Shown here in pieces: positions 62,655 to 64,000 of a stretch of DNA of 64,000 nucleotides. This stretch comes from Epithemia pelagica. Taxonomy: Eukaryota; Bacillariophyta; Bacillariophyceae; Surirellales; Surirellaceae. Below the pieces are notes generated by a model. The model was not told where the DNA came from, ran no database searches, and was given only the letters and a program-made list of their open reading frames with translations. Within the stretch, counting starts at the first letter, position 1, and the number at the start of each line of letters is the position of its first letter. A program made the translations under genes and the position numbers. Location of the stretch: NCBI GenBank assembly GCA_946965045.2, contig OX337235.1, positions 744,001-808,000 on the forward strand, given 5' to 3'.

Positions 62655-64000
62655 ATGATATCGATTGTAACAAGCAGCATGAACGTACTACAATGCAAAC
62701 AGCAACCACTCATTGGAAGAAAACGAGAAGAAGAAGAAGAAGAAGAAGAAAAGGACCTTGTCGACGACGAATCGCACGAGCAGAGTCTTCGTTGTAGTGA
62801 ACTGGACCAGATTTTGCTCTTGGCCTCCACATGGGAACAAGGCAAGGCGGGGCAACGTCGATTGGACGATGGAACCCTGCCGGGTTGGTATGAATGGTCC
62901 CAACGGTATCCCCAACGCAACCACAAGGTCCGTATCTGTCAAGGCCGGTCCGAATGGAGACGTGCACTCGTGGATTCCCGACACCCCAACCGTGTGGCGG
63001 TTGTGTCGTGGAATATTCTCTCGGATCATTGGGTGCGACAATCCACCTATCAACACATTGGATCCGAAGGTGTAACGTGGAGCAAGCAGTTTCCCGCACT
63101 GGTCGACTGGTGGCAAGCCTTTGGCCCCGTGGACGTGTTGGCCTTGCAAGAAGTGGACTATGGGAAATACGACTCGTTCATTCGACCCACGTTGTAAGCC
63201 TTGGGATATAGTAGTGTCTTGCAACGTCCCCGGAAACCAAGTTCGCAACAACCCTGTGGTGTGGCCACCTTTTGGAAGACCCACCAATGGCAACTCGTGG
63301 AATGGGAAGCCTCCTCGCGGTGCCTCGTGACACTCTTACGCCGTCGTTGCCACTCCAGTGACGGCACTCCGCATGAATCCGCAACTCGAGGCCGCAACAC
63401 ACTGATGGCCATTGTCAATGTTCACTTGGAATCGGCGCAGTCGGAAGCGGGCGCCGAACGACGGGCGCGACAATTGGATTCCGCCCTCAAACGGGCCTCC
63501 AAGCTGTGTGCACGACAACAAGAGCACGATTCTCACACCACGACTAGGATTCCATGGATTGTCTGTGGCGATTTCAATACCGGTGCCGATTCCTTTTTGT
63601 TCCATTCGCTTCGTGGTCAGGAATCCTCGTGGCATGGCGGTCCCTCCTTGGCTTCGGTGTACGAACATGCCGACACGGCCCAGACGCTGCCCGTCAATAG
63701 AGCCACCTATGCCGAACCACACCATCATTACGTCATTGACCATGTCTTGTATTCCCACAACTCGCTCCAATTGGACTGTGCCCTCAATGCCTTGACACCA
63801 CACGAGATTGCCAAGCACTTGGGACCCCGAGGCACGATTGATCAAGGATTTCCTACCGCCTTTTTGCCCTCGGATCATATCCCCGTCGGCGCCATGTTTT
63901 CCTGGAGCGACCGTGTGGAATTGGACTGTACTCCAGCGTCGGAATCCATTCAGGACGACCACCAAGTGTCGTCCGAGTCACGGGCGTCATCCAATACGAC
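62655..64000 (+). CDS. EEP-family nuclease/phosphatase (CCR4/nocturnin-like), partial, one in-frame TAA
   Basis: The ATG at 62655 (another ATG at 62651 is in a different frame) starts a frame that runs past the window end. A (GAA)n tract (62726-62752) encodes poly-Glu. The EEP fold starts at VAVVSWNILSDHWV (about 115) and LALQEVDY with the metal-binding Glu. TAA at 63195-63197 interrupts the frame between SFIRPTL and ALGYSSVLQRP. The same frame then continues with GVATFWKTHQWQLVEWE, MAIVNVHLESA, WIVCGDFNTGADS, YVIDHVLY and LPSDHIPVGAMF, the remaining EEP catalytic motifs, through the window end. The TAA lies inside conserved sequence, so it is probably a nonsense lesion or a sequence error. 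Confidence 0.82.

Noticed and set aside
56346-63197. Reassignment of TAA to a sense codon
   Set aside because: ispD, the WD40 gene, PCD and both intact membrane-protein genes end in TAA at sensible lengths, so TAA works as a stop here.
63192-63212. An 18-nt intron (GTAAGC to ATATAG) removing the EEP stop
   Set aside because: It is far too short, and removal would bring another stop (TAG) into frame.

Overview
The window looks like nuclear DNA from a stramenopile alga, most probably a pennate diatom. Four things point there: copia elements with the diatom (CoDi-like) Gag/Pol layout, GT-AG introns of about 50-170 bp, a signal peptide ending in an ASAFAP-like Ala-Phe site on a likely plastid protein, and a nuclear MEP-pathway gene (ispD). 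This is inference from protein character; no database search was possible.

Positions 1-34,170 are mostly mobile DNA. In order they hold: a 5'-incomplete, mosaic Ty1/copia element with its 3' LTR (1-7173); a two-ORF non-LTR retrotransposon on the minus strand (about 7.2-13.3 kb); a 9.6-kb DNA element I call A (13459-23101); a host gene for a likely plastid protein (24.0-25.3 kb); a 769-bp inverted-repeat element with an internal tandem array (25552-26320); and a 7.8-kb DNA element I call B (26347-34160). Element A has 26/30-matching terminal inverted repeats, subterminal ATTCAGTTG-type repeats and three genes: a four-exon Cys-rich protein, a transposase-like protein and a BAH-like protein. Element B has a perfect 10-bp target duplication (TTGAATCTCG), hairpin-bearing ends, and two genes running inward from the ends: a large transposase-like protein with one in-frame TGA, and a RecQ-like helicase. 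B sits about 105 bp upstream of the ispD start codon.

Positions 34,266-64,000 are mostly host genes: ispD, an AAMP/Sqt1-like WD40 protein, a ferric-reductase-type flavocytochrome, a retropepsin-like single-domain protein, pterin-4a-carbinolamine dehydratase (PCD), folC, a bZIP transcription factor and an EEP (CCR4/nocturnin-like) nuclease that runs off the end. Between them lies a duplicated cluster (about 37.8-52.0 kb) of paired genes: an unknown polytopic membrane protein (two intact copies, one pseudogene) and a short-chain dehydrogenase/reductase (three copies). A partial copy of the WD40 gene start lies inside this cluster. folC and the EEP nuclease each carry one in-frame TAA inside conserved sequence, although TAA is an ordinary terminator in neighbouring genes.

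The strongest candidates for undescribed systems are elements B and A. The membrane-protein/SDR cluster is the most interesting host locus.
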